The position numbers and the translations under genes are program-made. The notes under the pieces are model-generated. The model was not told the DNA's origin. It ran no database searches and was given only the letters and a program-made list of their open reading frames with translations. This document shows, piece after piece, positions 8,030-16,400 of a stretch of DNA of 64,000 nt. Source of the stretch: Bacillota bacterium (GTDB lineage: Bacteria > Bacillota > Clostridia > Christensenellales > Aristaeellaceae); the NCBI GenBank assembly GCA_023421395.1, contig JAEZTL010000056.1:1-64000 (forward strand), written 5' to 3'. How positions within the stretch are numbered: the first letter of the stretch is position 1; each line of letters starts with the position of its first letter.

Positions 8030-8946
8030 ACTACTTTGTCGCGGACGCCCACGCGGATACGCTGTATTCCATCGGGGTCAACGGAGCCGCGCCCGATTCC
8101 TGCGCCGTGCGCGCGGAAGCGCTTCGCACGGGCGGCGTGGGGCTTCAGACCTTCGCGCTGTTCGCGGGCTCTCAGGGACCCGCGGGGCACCCGTACGAAA
8201 AGGCGCGGGAGATGCTCCGGCATCTGAAGGACCTGGGCGTGCCGGTCCTCACCGGGCCGCTGCCGGAGAATCCGCCGGAGGTCCCCCACGGCATCCTGTC
8301 CATCGAGGGCGGCGAGGTGCTCATGGGCAGCGCCGAGAAGCTGGCCGAATTCGCCGCCGCGGGCATCCGGCTGATCGCGCTGACCTGGAACAACGAAAAT
8401 GAGCTGGGCTACCCGGCCAAAGGCGACTGCGGTCTTCCGCTCAAGCCCGCGGGCCATGAAATGCTCAAGGCAATGGGCGATAGGGGGATCCTGGCGGACG
8501 TCTCCCACCTGAACGAGGCCGGATTCTACGATGTGATGGAGCACTCCGCGCTGCCGGTGGTGGCCAGCCATTCCAACCTGCGCACGCTCTGCGGCTCGTT
8601 CCGCAATCTTTGGCCCGAGCAGGCGCGGGCGCTGATCGCGGGACGCGGCTTTATCGGCATCAATTTCTATTCGGACTTCCTGGCCGACGGCCGGGAGGCG
8701 ACCCTGGACGACGTCATCCGCCACATCGACGGCTTCTGCGAACTGGGCGGCGCGGAATGCGTGGGGTTCGGCTCCGATTTTGACGGCATCGAGCGCTGGC
8801 CGGATGGGCTGGGCGATCCGTCGGGCTTCCCGAGGGTTCTCGAGCGCCTGGAAAAGATGGGCTACACCCGCGCCCAGGTAGCGGCCATCGCGGGGCTCAA
8901 CTTCTACCGCGTGCTGCTGGAGGCGCAAAAGGCGAAAACGGCATAA
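8026..8946 (+). CDS. Membrane dipeptidase family (peptidase M19)
   Basis: A 306-residue zinc dipeptidase of the renal dipeptidase (amidohydrolase-fold) family. Metal-binding motifs appear in order: DAHAD near residue 8 (HxD), the bridging glutamate in SIEGGE, ILADVSHLNE, VVASHSN (second histidine) and GSDFDG near the end. Bacterial members hydrolyse various dipeptides, including D-amino-acid-containing ones. No signal peptide is present, so it is cytoplasmic. The ATG has GGAGGAGCGCC upstream and overlaps the stop of the MATE gene by 4 nt, which suggests one regulated unit of export plus peptide processing. Confidence 0.93.
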   Translation: MNYFVADAHADTLYSIGVNGAAPDSCAVRAEALRTGGVGLQTFALFAGSQGPAGHPYEKAREMLRHLKDLGVPVLTGPLPENPPEVPHGILSIEGGEVLMGSAEKLAEFAAAGIRLIALTWNNENELGYPAKGDCGLPLKPAGHEMLKAMGDRGILADVSHLNEAGFYDVMEHSALPVVASHSNLRTLCGSFRNLWPEQARALIAGRGFIGINFYSDFLADGREATLDDVIRHIDGFCELGGAECVGFGSDFDGIERWPDGLGDPSGFPRVLERLEKMGYTRAQVAAIAGLNFYRVLLEAQKAKTA

Positions 8947-8950
8947 AAAA

Positions 8951-8968
8951 GCGGGGCGTTCGCCCCGC
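8951..8968. terminator. Short GC-rich hairpin after the dipeptidase gene
   Basis: GCGGGGCG directly facing CGCCCCGC, preceded by AAAAAA. The A-run would be the U-tract for leftward transcription, so it fits best as a terminator for the leftward cupin transcript and is a weak stop for rightward reading. Confidence 0.5.
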
Positions 8969-9002
8969 TCAGACCATCCCAAAAGTCCCGGTGCTCCTTC
9001 AA

Positions 9003-9169
9003 CCGTTCCCGGCGGCATGCACGCCGGGAACGGGATATCGCCACCAGGATGTGCACTGGTGGCGATATCCGTACCTTTGGTCAGCGCGCCGCCCGAAAAT
9101 CCGTGAGGCTTTCAGGCGCGCGCAGGCTTCGTTTCCTTGCATCAAAAAAGCCCGGGGCCTATTTGACGC
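9003..9169. repeat. Structured four-hairpin repeat element, copy A
   Basis: One of three related intergenic elements. Hairpin 1: 12-bp stem 9003-9014/9022-9033, loop with CATGC. Hairpin 2: 14-bp stem 9034-9047/9056-9069, loop ending GTGCA. Hairpin 3: outer 9084-9090/9115-9121 (GCGCGCC/GGCGCGC), inner GAAA/TTTC, then GCGCAG. Hairpin 4: 9139-9146/9162-9169. It sits between the ends of two convergent genes. Compared with copies B (20384-20576) and C (47946-48112), stems 1, 2 and 4 differ in sequence but keep pairing. Which strand is functional is unknown, and it contains no plausible gene. Confidence 0.75.
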
Positions 9170-9197
9170 CTTGGCGGGGCGAACGCCCAGCCTTCCT

Positions 9198-9668
9198 TTA
9201 TTCGCCTTCGTAATAATCCACCTGGGCGGAGACCGGCAGGATCAGCCGCGCCTGACTGCCGAACACGCCCACCTTTTCGGAATCCGGGTAGAACACCACT
9301 TCCGGATCGTGGAGGGTGTCGACATCCAAGTAGATCAGCTTTTCGCTGCCGGACGCGTTGGTCAGCTTGTGCGCGCCGTTGCCGCCCGCCGGAAAATAGA
9401 GGAAGTCTCCCGCCGTCACCGTCCGCTCCCCATCGGGCGACTTCAGGACGCCCGTGCCGCTGAGGATGAAGAAGACCTCCTCGTTTTGCAGGTGGTAGTG
9501 GTAGGGCACCGCAGACTTTCCCGGCGGCACCTCGTACACCGACACCTCGAGGCCCTTCGAATCCCCCTTCCCCACGACGATCCGCTTCAGAAACTCGTAG
9601 CCGGGTTCGTGCGCCCGTTCAAGGCGCGGGGCTTCCTCCGCCCGCCGGACAAACGCTTCGCCGTCCAT
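9198..9668 (-). CDS. Cupin-domain protein
   Basis: A 156-residue single-domain cupin. The first cupin motif is VPYHYHLQNEEVFFILSGTG (about residues 54-73: the HxH, E metal ligands), and the second is FPAGGNGAHKLTN (about 93-105, conserved His). A metal-binding beta-barrel is therefore expected. The C-terminal DPEVVFYPDSEKVGV resembles the cupin subgroup often annotated as putative sugar or auxin-binding-like regulators. No enzymatic role can be assigned. The start is supported by GAGGAGGCAAAGCG before the ATG and by a promoter at 9701-9729. Confidence 0.85.
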   Translation of the reverse strand: MDGEAFVRRAEEAPRLERAHEPGYEFLKRIVVGKGDSKGLEVSVYEVPPGKSAVPYHYHLQNEEVFFILSGTGVLKSPDGERTVTAGDFLYFPAGGNGAHKLTNASGSEKLIYLDVDTLHDPEVVFYPDSEKVGVFGSQARLILPVSAQVDYYEGE

Positions 9669-9700
9669 CGCTTTGCCTCCTCGCTTTTTGGCTTGACAAC

Positions 9701-9729
9701 ATCATACGGTGAACCGCGTCCGCGCGCAA
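9701..9729 (-). promoter_or_regulatory. Promoter of the cupin gene
   Basis: On the minus strand TTGCGC (9729-9724), a 17-nt spacer and TATGAT (9706-9701), about 30 nt before the start codon. Confidence 0.5.
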
Positions 9730-9770
9730 GCGCCAACGCGGGAACCGCCCCGCCGCGCGCCTAAAAATTT

Positions 9771-9796
9771 AGCGGCCCGTGTTTTTTCGGGCCGCT
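9771..9796 (-). terminator. Terminator of the 81-residue gene
   Basis: AGCGGCCCG (9771-9779) pairs with CGGGCCGCT (9788-9796) across an 8-nt loop. On the minus strand the stem is followed by AAATTTTTAG. Confidence 0.65.
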
Positions 9797-9892
9797 GGTT
9801 TGTTTATCCGGGGCGGTGAGTTTGATCCGCCCCGGCGGCGGGACCGCCCGCCGGGTACTTCGTTGGTCGCGCCCGAGGCGCGTGAGCGGGGG

Positions 9893-10138
9893 TCAGGCGC
9901 AGCAGTTTCCGCGGATCAGGAAATCCAGCATGTCGCGCGTGTCCTCGCGGTTATCGAGCCTGAGCTCGACGTGGTCCACCGGCGCCTTCGGCACCGCGGT
10001 CCACAGGGACTTGACGGTGGAACCCTCTTCCTTCCAGTCGATGGATTTGCCGTCGGGCATCACCATTTCAACGCGGCCGGTCATATTGTCCAGCCGGTCA
10101 AACAGCTTCTCGGGCTTTGAGATATTGTACAGCATCAT
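9893..10138 (-). CDS. Conserved-looking 81-residue protein of unknown function
   Basis: Short acidic cytoplasmic protein beginning MMLYNISKPEKLFDRLDNM, then GRVEMVMPDGKSIDWKEEG and ending GNCCA. The ATG at 10138 lies 8 nt after AGAGGAGG; a GTG three codons earlier would overlap that site, so it is not used. The pattern (ISKPEKLF..., G-V-E-hydrophobic-hydrophobic, D-G) resembles a small-protein family I recall from Clostridia with GKVELVTKEGDRLNLKS, annotated inconsistently; this link is from memory and uncertain. It is flanked by its own terminator (9771-9796) and a possible promoter overlapping the end of cobC. Confidence 0.6.
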   Translation of the reverse strand: MMLYNISKPEKLFDRLDNMTGRVEMVMPDGKSIDWKEEGSTVKSLWTAVPKAPVDHVELRLDNREDTRDMLDFLIRGNCCA

Positions 10139-10193
10139 GGTCGACACCTCCTCTTTGGGTCGTTTCTCTCTTTCTTTCCGACGGTATCAGTAT

Positions 10194-10257
10194 AAGCGGC
10201 CCACGTTATGAGAGGGCCGCTTTTGCGATAATTCCCAGCGAAGAAGTGTTATGTCAA
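10194..10257 (-). promoter_or_regulatory. Possible promoter and leader hairpin for the 81-residue gene
   Basis: Minus strand: TTGACA (10257-10252), an 18-nt spacer and AATTAT (10233-10228). It is followed by a 9-bp hairpin AAGCGGCCC/GGGCCGCTT (10222-10214 with 10202-10194). The hairpin could instead be the terminator of cobC, whose stop overlaps the -35. Confidence 0.35.
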
Positions 10258-10817
10258 GGATAAGATATGATTTCCAGCGCCCCGTCCAGCCATACGGCGA
10301 TGACCGCGCGGCCGTTTTGCAGCTGATACTCGTAAAAATCCCGCCGGGGCAGCGCGCGGGCCTCCAAAATGGCCATAATCGTGCCCCCGTGGGCCACAAT
10401 AGCCGCATCGCCGCCCAGCTTTTCGGCGCGAAGCGCCAAACGGTCGAAGGCGCGCACCGTGCGCAGGCAAAAATCCCCGCGGGATTCTCCGCCGGGAAAG
10501 GGAAGGCGCCCGCGGGAATCGAGCCAGGCCTGATAGGCGGGGAGATCCTTCAGCGCTTCGTAGTTTTTATACTCGAATTCGCCGAAATCGCACTCGCGAA
10601 GGTCCGGCACCGCCTCCAGCGGAACGCCCGGAAAGGCGGCTTCGGCCGTCTCCACGCAGCGTCGCATGGGGCTTACGTAGACCCGCGCCGCCGGCGGCAG
10701 GCGCAAAAGCCGGAGCGCCTCGAAGGATTCGCGGAGCAGCGGCTCGTCGGTGGCGCCGACGTAGCGCCGCTCAAGGTTCCCCTTCGTCGCGCCGTGGCGC
10801 AAAAAGCAGAAGGTCAT
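10254..10817 (-). CDS. cobC: Histidine phosphatase family protein, probable alpha-ribazole phosphatase
   Basis: A 187-residue member of the phosphoglycerate-mutase-like phosphatases. The catalytic RHG is at residues 7-9, the second arginine region is YVSPMRRCVETAEAAF, the conserved E lies in DLRECDFGEFEYKNYEAL, and the second histidine is in AIVAHGGTIM. The family has many substrates. Here the start overlaps the preceding cob gene by 4 nt in a cobT-cobU-cobS run, so removal of phosphate from alpha-ribazole phosphate (or adenosylcobalamin phosphate) is the likely job. It is the last gene of the operon. Confidence 0.85.
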   Translation of the reverse strand: MTFCFLRHGATKGNLERRYVGATDEPLLRESFEALRLLRLPPAARVYVSPMRRCVETAEAAFPGVPLEAVPDLRECDFGEFEYKNYEALKDLPAYQAWLDSRGRLPFPGGESRGDFCLRTVRAFDRLALRAEKLGGDAAIVAHGGTIMAILEARALPRRDFYEYQLQNGRAVIAVWLDGALEIISYP

Positions 10818-11170
10818 TTGATCCGGACCGGGATGCCGCACACCGCGCGGGTGACCCGTTCCGCGCCGGAGGCGAGGCGGCAGACCGCCGCGCCCACCGC
10901 CTCTCGCCACAGCCGGTCCTCCGCGGCCATCGGTACCACGCCCATGCCCACCTCGTCGCACACGATCACGCAATCCGGGTTTTTTTCGATCAATTCCCCG
11001 GCGAAGGCCCGTGCCTCCGCGGGCGTCAGCCCCCGGATCAGCTCGTGAAAGCGGTCGATGGCCGGGGCGCTCACCGCCTCCTCGCGGCCCACCGTCCGAG
11101 GCACAAGCCCCGTCTCCCGGTGCGCGATCTCCGCCTGCCCCTGGAAGCACCCCCCGATATACAGCCTCAC
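10814..11170 (-). CDS. Short CobU-like protein (degenerate P-loop)
   Basis: 118 residues from a GTG whose first bases overlap the cobS stop (GTGA). It begins RLYIGGCFQGQAEIA, where full CobU proteins have GGxxSGKS, so the Walker lysine is missing. Later parts match the CobU fold: the segment NPDCVIVCDEVGMGVVPM corresponds to the Walker-B-like region of CobU, and CRLASGAERVTRAVCGIPVRIK to its C-terminus. Short proteins of this type occur in Clostridial cob operons and are usually annotated as cobinamide kinase. With a full CobU two genes upstream, this copy is more likely a partner or regulator than the main enzyme (inference). Confidence 0.75.
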   Translation of the reverse strand: MRLYIGGCFQGQAEIAHRETGLVPRTVGREEAVSAPAIDRFHELIRGLTPAEARAFAGELIEKNPDCVIVCDEVGMGVVPMAAEDRLWREAVGAAVCRLASGAERVTRAVCGIPVRIK

Positions 11171-11928
11171 AGATACCGCCCCCCGATCGACAGCGTCAGC
11201 ATGAACCCCAGTTCGCACACCTGCAAAAACCAACCCGCCAGATCCCCCGTCACGCCGCCGAAGCGCCGCGTAACCCCGAGGTACCAAGCGACCGCCACCG
11301 CCGCCCAGCCCAGGGCGGCCAGTGAAAGAAGCGGCGCGTACAGCAGCATCGCCGCGGCAAAAACCGTGATCCAGCCGATCGACCAGGTCATCACCGCCGA
11401 AGCGCCGCGCCGCTCGGCGGCGTTTTTGACCGAAGCCGCCATGCCGTCCGCTCGGGCGGCGGGCAAAAATGCCACGCAAAACGCGCTGAGCGCGCGGGAC
11501 AATACGAAGCCCGCGGACAGCACCACCGACGCCTTAAAGCTCATTTCCGACAGCGCCGCGGCGGAGAGAATCAGGTACAGCGCGCAGCCCATCACCGCGA
11601 AGGCGCCCGCGTGCGAATCCTTGAGAATCCGCAGCATCTCCTCGCGGGATCGGCGGGACGAGAGCGCGTCCAGCGTGTCCATGAAGCCGTCCATGTGGAT
11701 GCCGCCGGTGACGGCGAGCGGGACCAGACAGCCCACCGCGCCGGTCAAAAGCGCGCCAAAGCCAAGGCGCGCCGCCAGGTACAGCCAGCCCAGTTCCAAC
11801 GCCCCCACCGCCACGCCCACCAGCGGAAAAAAGCACAGGCTGTAGCGCAGGCTCTCCCGCGTCCATTCACCCCGGGGCACCGGGATGCGGGAGTAGGTGG
11901 CCAGCGCCACCCAAAGGCTGTCCATCAT
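11167..11928 (-). CDS. cobS: Adenosylcobinamide-GDP ribazoletransferase (cobalamin synthase)
   Basis: A 253-residue integral membrane enzyme joining adenosylcobinamide-GDP to alpha-ribazole (phosphate), the last assembly step of cobalamin. The acidic metal-binding motif of the family is clear: TGGIHMDGFMDTLDAL, with SSRRSREEMLRILKDSHAGAFAV after it. Several hydrophobic helices follow, and TRRFGGVTGDLAGWFLQ near the C-terminus is also conserved. ATG 11928 overlaps the cobU stop (ATGA); a second ATG lies one codon on. Normal length. Confidence 0.94.
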   Translation of the reverse strand: MMDSLWVALATYSRIPVPRGEWTRESLRYSLCFFPLVGVAVGALELGWLYLAARLGFGALLTGAVGCLVPLAVTGGIHMDGFMDTLDALSSRRSREEMLRILKDSHAGAFAVMGCALYLILSAAALSEMSFKASVVLSAGFVLSRALSAFCVAFLPAARADGMAASVKNAAERRGASAVMTWSIGWITVFAAAMLLYAPLLSLAALGWAAVAVAWYLGVTRRFGGVTGDLAGWFLQVCELGFMLTLSIGGRYL

Positions 11929-12428
11929 GGCAGAGCCCCCTTCAGAATCACCGGCACGGCGTAGACCACTTCCACCACCAGATCCGCCCGCGCCGCCACC
12001 GCGCGGTTGACCTCGGCCAGACGGCGCAGGTAGCGCGTGGTGTCCGGATCGTAGGCGACGCCGTCCGAAAACACGTCGTTTGTAACCACCACCAGATGCC
12101 CGCACACATCCGCCAGCCGCAGGATGCCCGGCAGCACCCGCTCCGGATCGCCGCCGAACATTTCATTGGCCATCAGCGTGGGCAGGCACTCGAGAAGCAC
12201 CGCAGCGCCCGGCGGAACCGCCGCGGCGCCCACGTCCGCGGCGCGCTCGACGGTTTCAAAGCCCAGGCCGGCGCGCTGGGCGCGGTGGCGCGCAACCCGC
12301 GCGGCGCACTCGCCGTCCACCACCCGCATGGTGGCGACGTAGAATTTTTGCCCGCCCAGCGTGGCGATGAATTTTTCCGCCCAGGTGGACTTGCCGCAGC
12401 CGCTGCCGCCGGTGACCAGCGCGATCAC
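11925..12428 (-). CDS. cobU: Bifunctional adenosylcobinamide kinase / guanylyltransferase
   Basis: A 167-residue cytoplasmic enzyme that phosphorylates adenosylcobinamide and attaches GMP. The P-loop GGSGCGKS is at residues 7-14 (K13), followed by YVATMRVVDGECAARVARHRAQR, where the arginine/histidine stretch is the guanylylation region of CobU, and VLLECLPTLMANEMF as the Walker B region. Near the end VTNDVFSDGVAYDPDTTRYLR matches the typical VTNEVG-like segment. The GTG start overlaps the cobT stop. Length is slightly below the family norm. Confidence 0.93.
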   Translation of the reverse strand: MIALVTGGSGCGKSTWAEKFIATLGGQKFYVATMRVVDGECAARVARHRAQRAGLGFETVERAADVGAAAVPPGAAVLLECLPTLMANEMFGGDPERVLPGILRLADVCGHLVVVTNDVFSDGVAYDPDTTRYLRRLAEVNRAVAARADLVVEVVYAVPVILKGALP

Positions 12429-13465
12429 GCGCCGCCCCCCAGCGGCTGATACGCCTCGACGGAGATGTCGGCAAAGGTGGCGCCCCGGTAGACGGCGAGG
12501 GCCATGTCAAGAAGCGGCATCACCGCCACCGCGCCGGTGCCCTCCCCCAGCGCCATGCCCGCCGTCAAAACCGGCGTCAGACCCAGCTGCTTCAGGAGGA
12601 ACGCCCCCGCGTTCTCCCGGCTGACGTGGGAGGCGAGCATGAAGTCCGCAGATTCCGGCTCCATGCGCCGGGCGGCGAGCGCCGCCACCGAGGAGATGAA
12701 CCCGTCCACCATCACCGCCACGCCGCATTCCGCGCCGCCGAGGAACGCGCCCGCCATGGCGCAGAGATCGAAGCCGCCCACCTTCCGGAGCACGTCCATC
12801 GCGTCCGCCGGATCGGGCGCGTTGACGGAAAGCGCCCGCCGGATGGCGTCCACCTTGCGGGAAAGCCCCGCGTCCGTGAGCCCCGCGCCGCGCCCGGTCA
12901 TGCGCTGAACGCTCTCGCCGGTCAGCGCCGCGGCCACGGCGGAGGCGGTGGTGGTGTTGCCGATGCCCATTTCGCCGGTGGCGATCAGGCGGTAGCCGCG
13001 CCCCGCCATGTCCCGCACCGTGTCCCGCCCCGCGTCGATGGCGCGAAGGCACTCCGAGCGCGTCATCGCCGGGCCGCGGGCGATGTTTTTCGTACCGGCG
13101 GCGACGCGCCGGTCGATCACGCCCGGCTCGTCCACCCTGGTCAGCATGCCCACGTCCACCGCGAACACGTCACAGCGGGCGACCTTCGCCATCTGGCAGA
13201 TGTTGCCTGTGCCCCGGGCGATGGAGCGCGCCACCGAGGCGGTAACGGAACTGTCCGTCTGGGTCACGCCCTCGGCCACCACCCCGTTGTCGGCGCAGAA
13301 GGTCAGGCAGCAGCGGCGGTCGACGTCCACCTCCGCGCTGCCCTGGATGCCCGCAAGTTTCACCACCATATCCTCGAGGTGGCCCAGGCTATTAAGCGGC
13401 TTGGCCACCGCGTTCCACCGCTTGCGGCAGTCGTCCGCCGCCGCGTGGCTGAAGGGATGCGTCAT
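12425..13465 (-). CDS. cobT: Nicotinate-nucleotide-dimethylbenzimidazole phosphoribosyltransferase
   Basis: A 346-residue enzyme activating the lower-ligand base to alpha-ribazole phosphate. The family motifs are present: LTFCADNGVVAEGVTQTDSSVT, the substrate loop ATGEMGIGNTTTASA, GRGAGLTDAGLSRK, and the catalytic glutamate near the C-terminus in GMALGEGTGAVAVMPLLDMAL. GGAGGATAACCG precedes the ATG. The gene begins three bases after the addB stop, with its ribosome binding site inside addB, so it is probably read from the addB promoter. No cobalamin riboswitch is visible upstream. Confidence 0.94.
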   Translation of the reverse strand: MTHPFSHAAADDCRKRWNAVAKPLNSLGHLEDMVVKLAGIQGSAEVDVDRRCCLTFCADNGVVAEGVTQTDSSVTASVARSIARGTGNICQMAKVARCDVFAVDVGMLTRVDEPGVIDRRVAAGTKNIARGPAMTRSECLRAIDAGRDTVRDMAGRGYRLIATGEMGIGNTTTASAVAAALTGESVQRMTGRGAGLTDAGLSRKVDAIRRALSVNAPDPADAMDVLRKVGGFDLCAMAGAFLGGAECGVAVMVDGFISSVAALAARRMEPESADFMLASHVSRENAGAFLLKQLGLTPVLTAGMALGEGTGAVAVMPLLDMALAVYRGATFADISVEAYQPLGGGA

Positions 13466-13468
13466 CGG

Positions 13469-16400
13469 TTATCCTCCGGTTTCTTCTGTCTGACTGTCTT
13501 CGAAATCCGCGCCGAGCCCGGCGCCAAGGCGCAATTGCGGGATCACCTCGCCCGGGCGGATCGCCGGGAGAAGACGCCCCTCGGCCCCCGGCAGCCCCGG
13601 AGCAATCTGGCAGACGGACTGATAATCACAGTAGCCGCAAGCGCTTCCCCCCTGCCATGTCGCCGGCAGGACGTCCGTCTCCCCCCGGCGGATGCCGGAG
13701 AGCGCCCCATCGGCCAGGGCCGCCACGTGATCCATCAGAAGCCGCAGGTCCTCGCCGGAAACCAGGCTGCCGCTTCTGCGGCCCTTGCCCGGGTTTACGC
13801 CCAGCACCGCCTGGGGACGGGGCGTCATGGCCTCGATGACCCGGGGATCGTCCAGCACCAGCCCGTCCAGCTTCTCGGCCTTCTCCGCCAGCGCGCGCAC
13901 CTCCTCCGGGTCCCGGGAGGGGGTGACCGGGAGCGGTTGCTCCACCGCGAAGTAGAATACGCCCGCGGGCGCGCCGCCCTTCGCCACCGCCGCCGCCAGG
14001 TAGAGAATCAGCTGCAACTGCAGCCCCCAATATATCTCCGCCAGGTCCACCGCCTTGCCCCGCGTCTTGTAATCGATGACGCGCAGGTAGCGTTTCTCGC
14101 CGTCCTGCCAGGCGTCGACGCGGTCAATGCGGCCCTTGAGCGGCACGTCCCGGAGCAGGATGCGCCCGTCCTCCCGGCCAAATTCCACCTCCAGCGCCAC
14201 CGGCGAAAACGCGCTGCCCGCCAGATGGCCCACCAGCGTGCCCGCCGCCTTCCGGGCCACCGACTGGATGCGCGCCCCCTCCCGCCGCATGACGGCGCTG
14301 TCGCCGATGGCGCGGCGGGCCAGATCCTCCATCAAGGCGCCGGTCGCCCGGTCCATGGCCGCGAGGGCCTCTTCCGCGCTCATCCGCGCGAGACGCTCCC
14401 CGTTCTCCCGGGCAAAGGTTTCCAGCGCCGCGTGGTAGAAGTTGCCCACATCCCGGGGCGTGAGGTCGAATTCCTTTTCCTCTTCGGGCTTCAGGATGCT
14501 GGCCACAAAATCCTTGAAGGGGCAGGCAATGAAGCGCTCGAGCCGGGTGGCGCTCACGGCCCCGGGCCTGTCCCGGAGTCCCTCCGGCAGCGGCGCGGAG
14601 CCCACCCTGTGGTCGGAGGCGCGGGCGAGCGCGGCCACCTCGCGCCGGTATTCCGGGATTTCGGAGAGAATCCTGAGCGCGGCCAGCGCGTCGGGATCGG
14701 CGGGATCATCCCGAAGGATGGCGCTGGCGCGGTTCGCCGCCGCCGCCGGCGCCGAAAGGCGGCGCCGCTTCTCCGCGATGCCGGCGACGCTGCCGCCCTC
14801 GCGCAGCGCGGGGAAGAGCTTTCGCGTCAGCCGGATCAGCGCGCCGGGCTTGAGCGCCTCGCCGGACATGTCGCCGCGGGGGCAGGTGATAAAGACTTCC
14901 TCTCCGGCCAGCTCCAGCGCGCTCTTGACGTTCAGCTTGAGCATCCGCGCCCGGTCCTCGCCCGTCAGCCCCAAAAAGAGCCCGCGCCCGGTCAGCGCGC
15001 CCATCTCCCGCTCGCTGAGCAGCGCGCCCGACGCGCCGGACGCGCTCTCCGTCGCCCCCAGGATGAAAAGCGCCTTCACCGGCCGCCCCTTCATGTGGCT
15101 GAGCCCGCCGCCCATCACCGCGTCCCCGGACTGGGGCAGCGCCTTGATCTCCGACGCGCCCAGCGCCCGGCGCAAAAGCTCGTAGAGCGCCCGCACCGTC
15201 AGCTTCTCGCCCGCCATGAGCTCGTGGGCCTGGTCCAGCGCCTGGATGATTTTGTTCCAGACCTGCGCGCCCTCCATCGCCCACTCGCGCCGGTCCATCT
15301 TCTCCAGCGCGCGCTGCTGCTGCTCCAGCTTCTCCCGCGCGCCGATCTCTTCCAAAAAGAGGAACGCCGCCTCCAGCACCCGCTCCGCCGGCGCGGTGCG
15401 CGCGCGGCGCAAAAGCGCCTCCACCGGGGCCATCAGCCGCTCGCGAATGGGCTCCAGCGCGGCCACCTCGTCCATTTCGCCCCGGGTCAGCGGGCGAAAC
15501 CAGGCTCGGCCCTTCAACCCTGCCGCCTGGGCGTAGTTCATGAGGCGGTCGGCCTCATCGTCGGTGATGGGCGCGAAGCCCGAACGGGCATAGTCCGCCG
15601 CGTCCTCCGCGGAAAAGCGCTGGGAGGCCAGCTTCAGCGCCGAGATCAGACACCGCGCCAGCGGGTGCCGGTCCGCCGCGCGGCTCTGGGAGAGAAACAG
15701 CGGCACGTCGTACATCGCGAAGGCGCGGACCAGCGCGAAAACCTGGGCATCGTCCAGCATCTGGCAGGCCACCATCACATCCCGGTAGCGCCAGCCCCGC
15801 TCCATCACCAGCGAGCGAATCATCGCCGCGGCGTACTCCGCCTCGTCTTGGGGGGTATTGAGAAGGGTCAGCGTCAGCCCTTCCGGCGCGCCGGGGTATC
15901 GGGCGAAGGGCCAGGCGTAGAGTTCCCGCGCCATGTGGCGGACGGGCCGCGCCGGCGATGCCGCATCCCGAAGGCGCACCCGCCTCCACGGGACGCCCGA
16001 ATCCAGCACTTGCCGCTGCAGCCGCTCATACGCCTTTTGCACCGGACGGAACACCGAAAAATCCCGCGCGTCGCCGTCGTTTTCCAGCGTCAGAAAGAGG
16101 TGCGTTCCCCGCGCCGCGCCGGAAAGCGCCACGATCACCCGCGCCATGGACTGGGAGATCAGATCAAAACCGTAAAAAAATACGTCGCCCCGGGCGAAGG
16201 GCGCGCCGCCGATGCGTTCGGCCGCCTCCCGCGCCTCGTCCACGCCGTCCAGAAACCGGCCCGCAAGCGACTGCTCATAGGCCCGGTACAATTCCGCGAT
16301 GTCCGAAAGCTTTTCCCGGAGCGCGCCGTGCTCCCCCGCCGCCAGCGCCTCCACGCCCTCCGGCGAGAGCCCCGCCTGCTTAAAGGACTCGATCTGTTCC

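Noticed and set aside
8991..9764. 257-codon plus-strand frame through element A and opposite the cupin gene
   Set aside because: Composed of the translated structured element plus the antisense of the cupin gene; the cupin has clear metal motifs.
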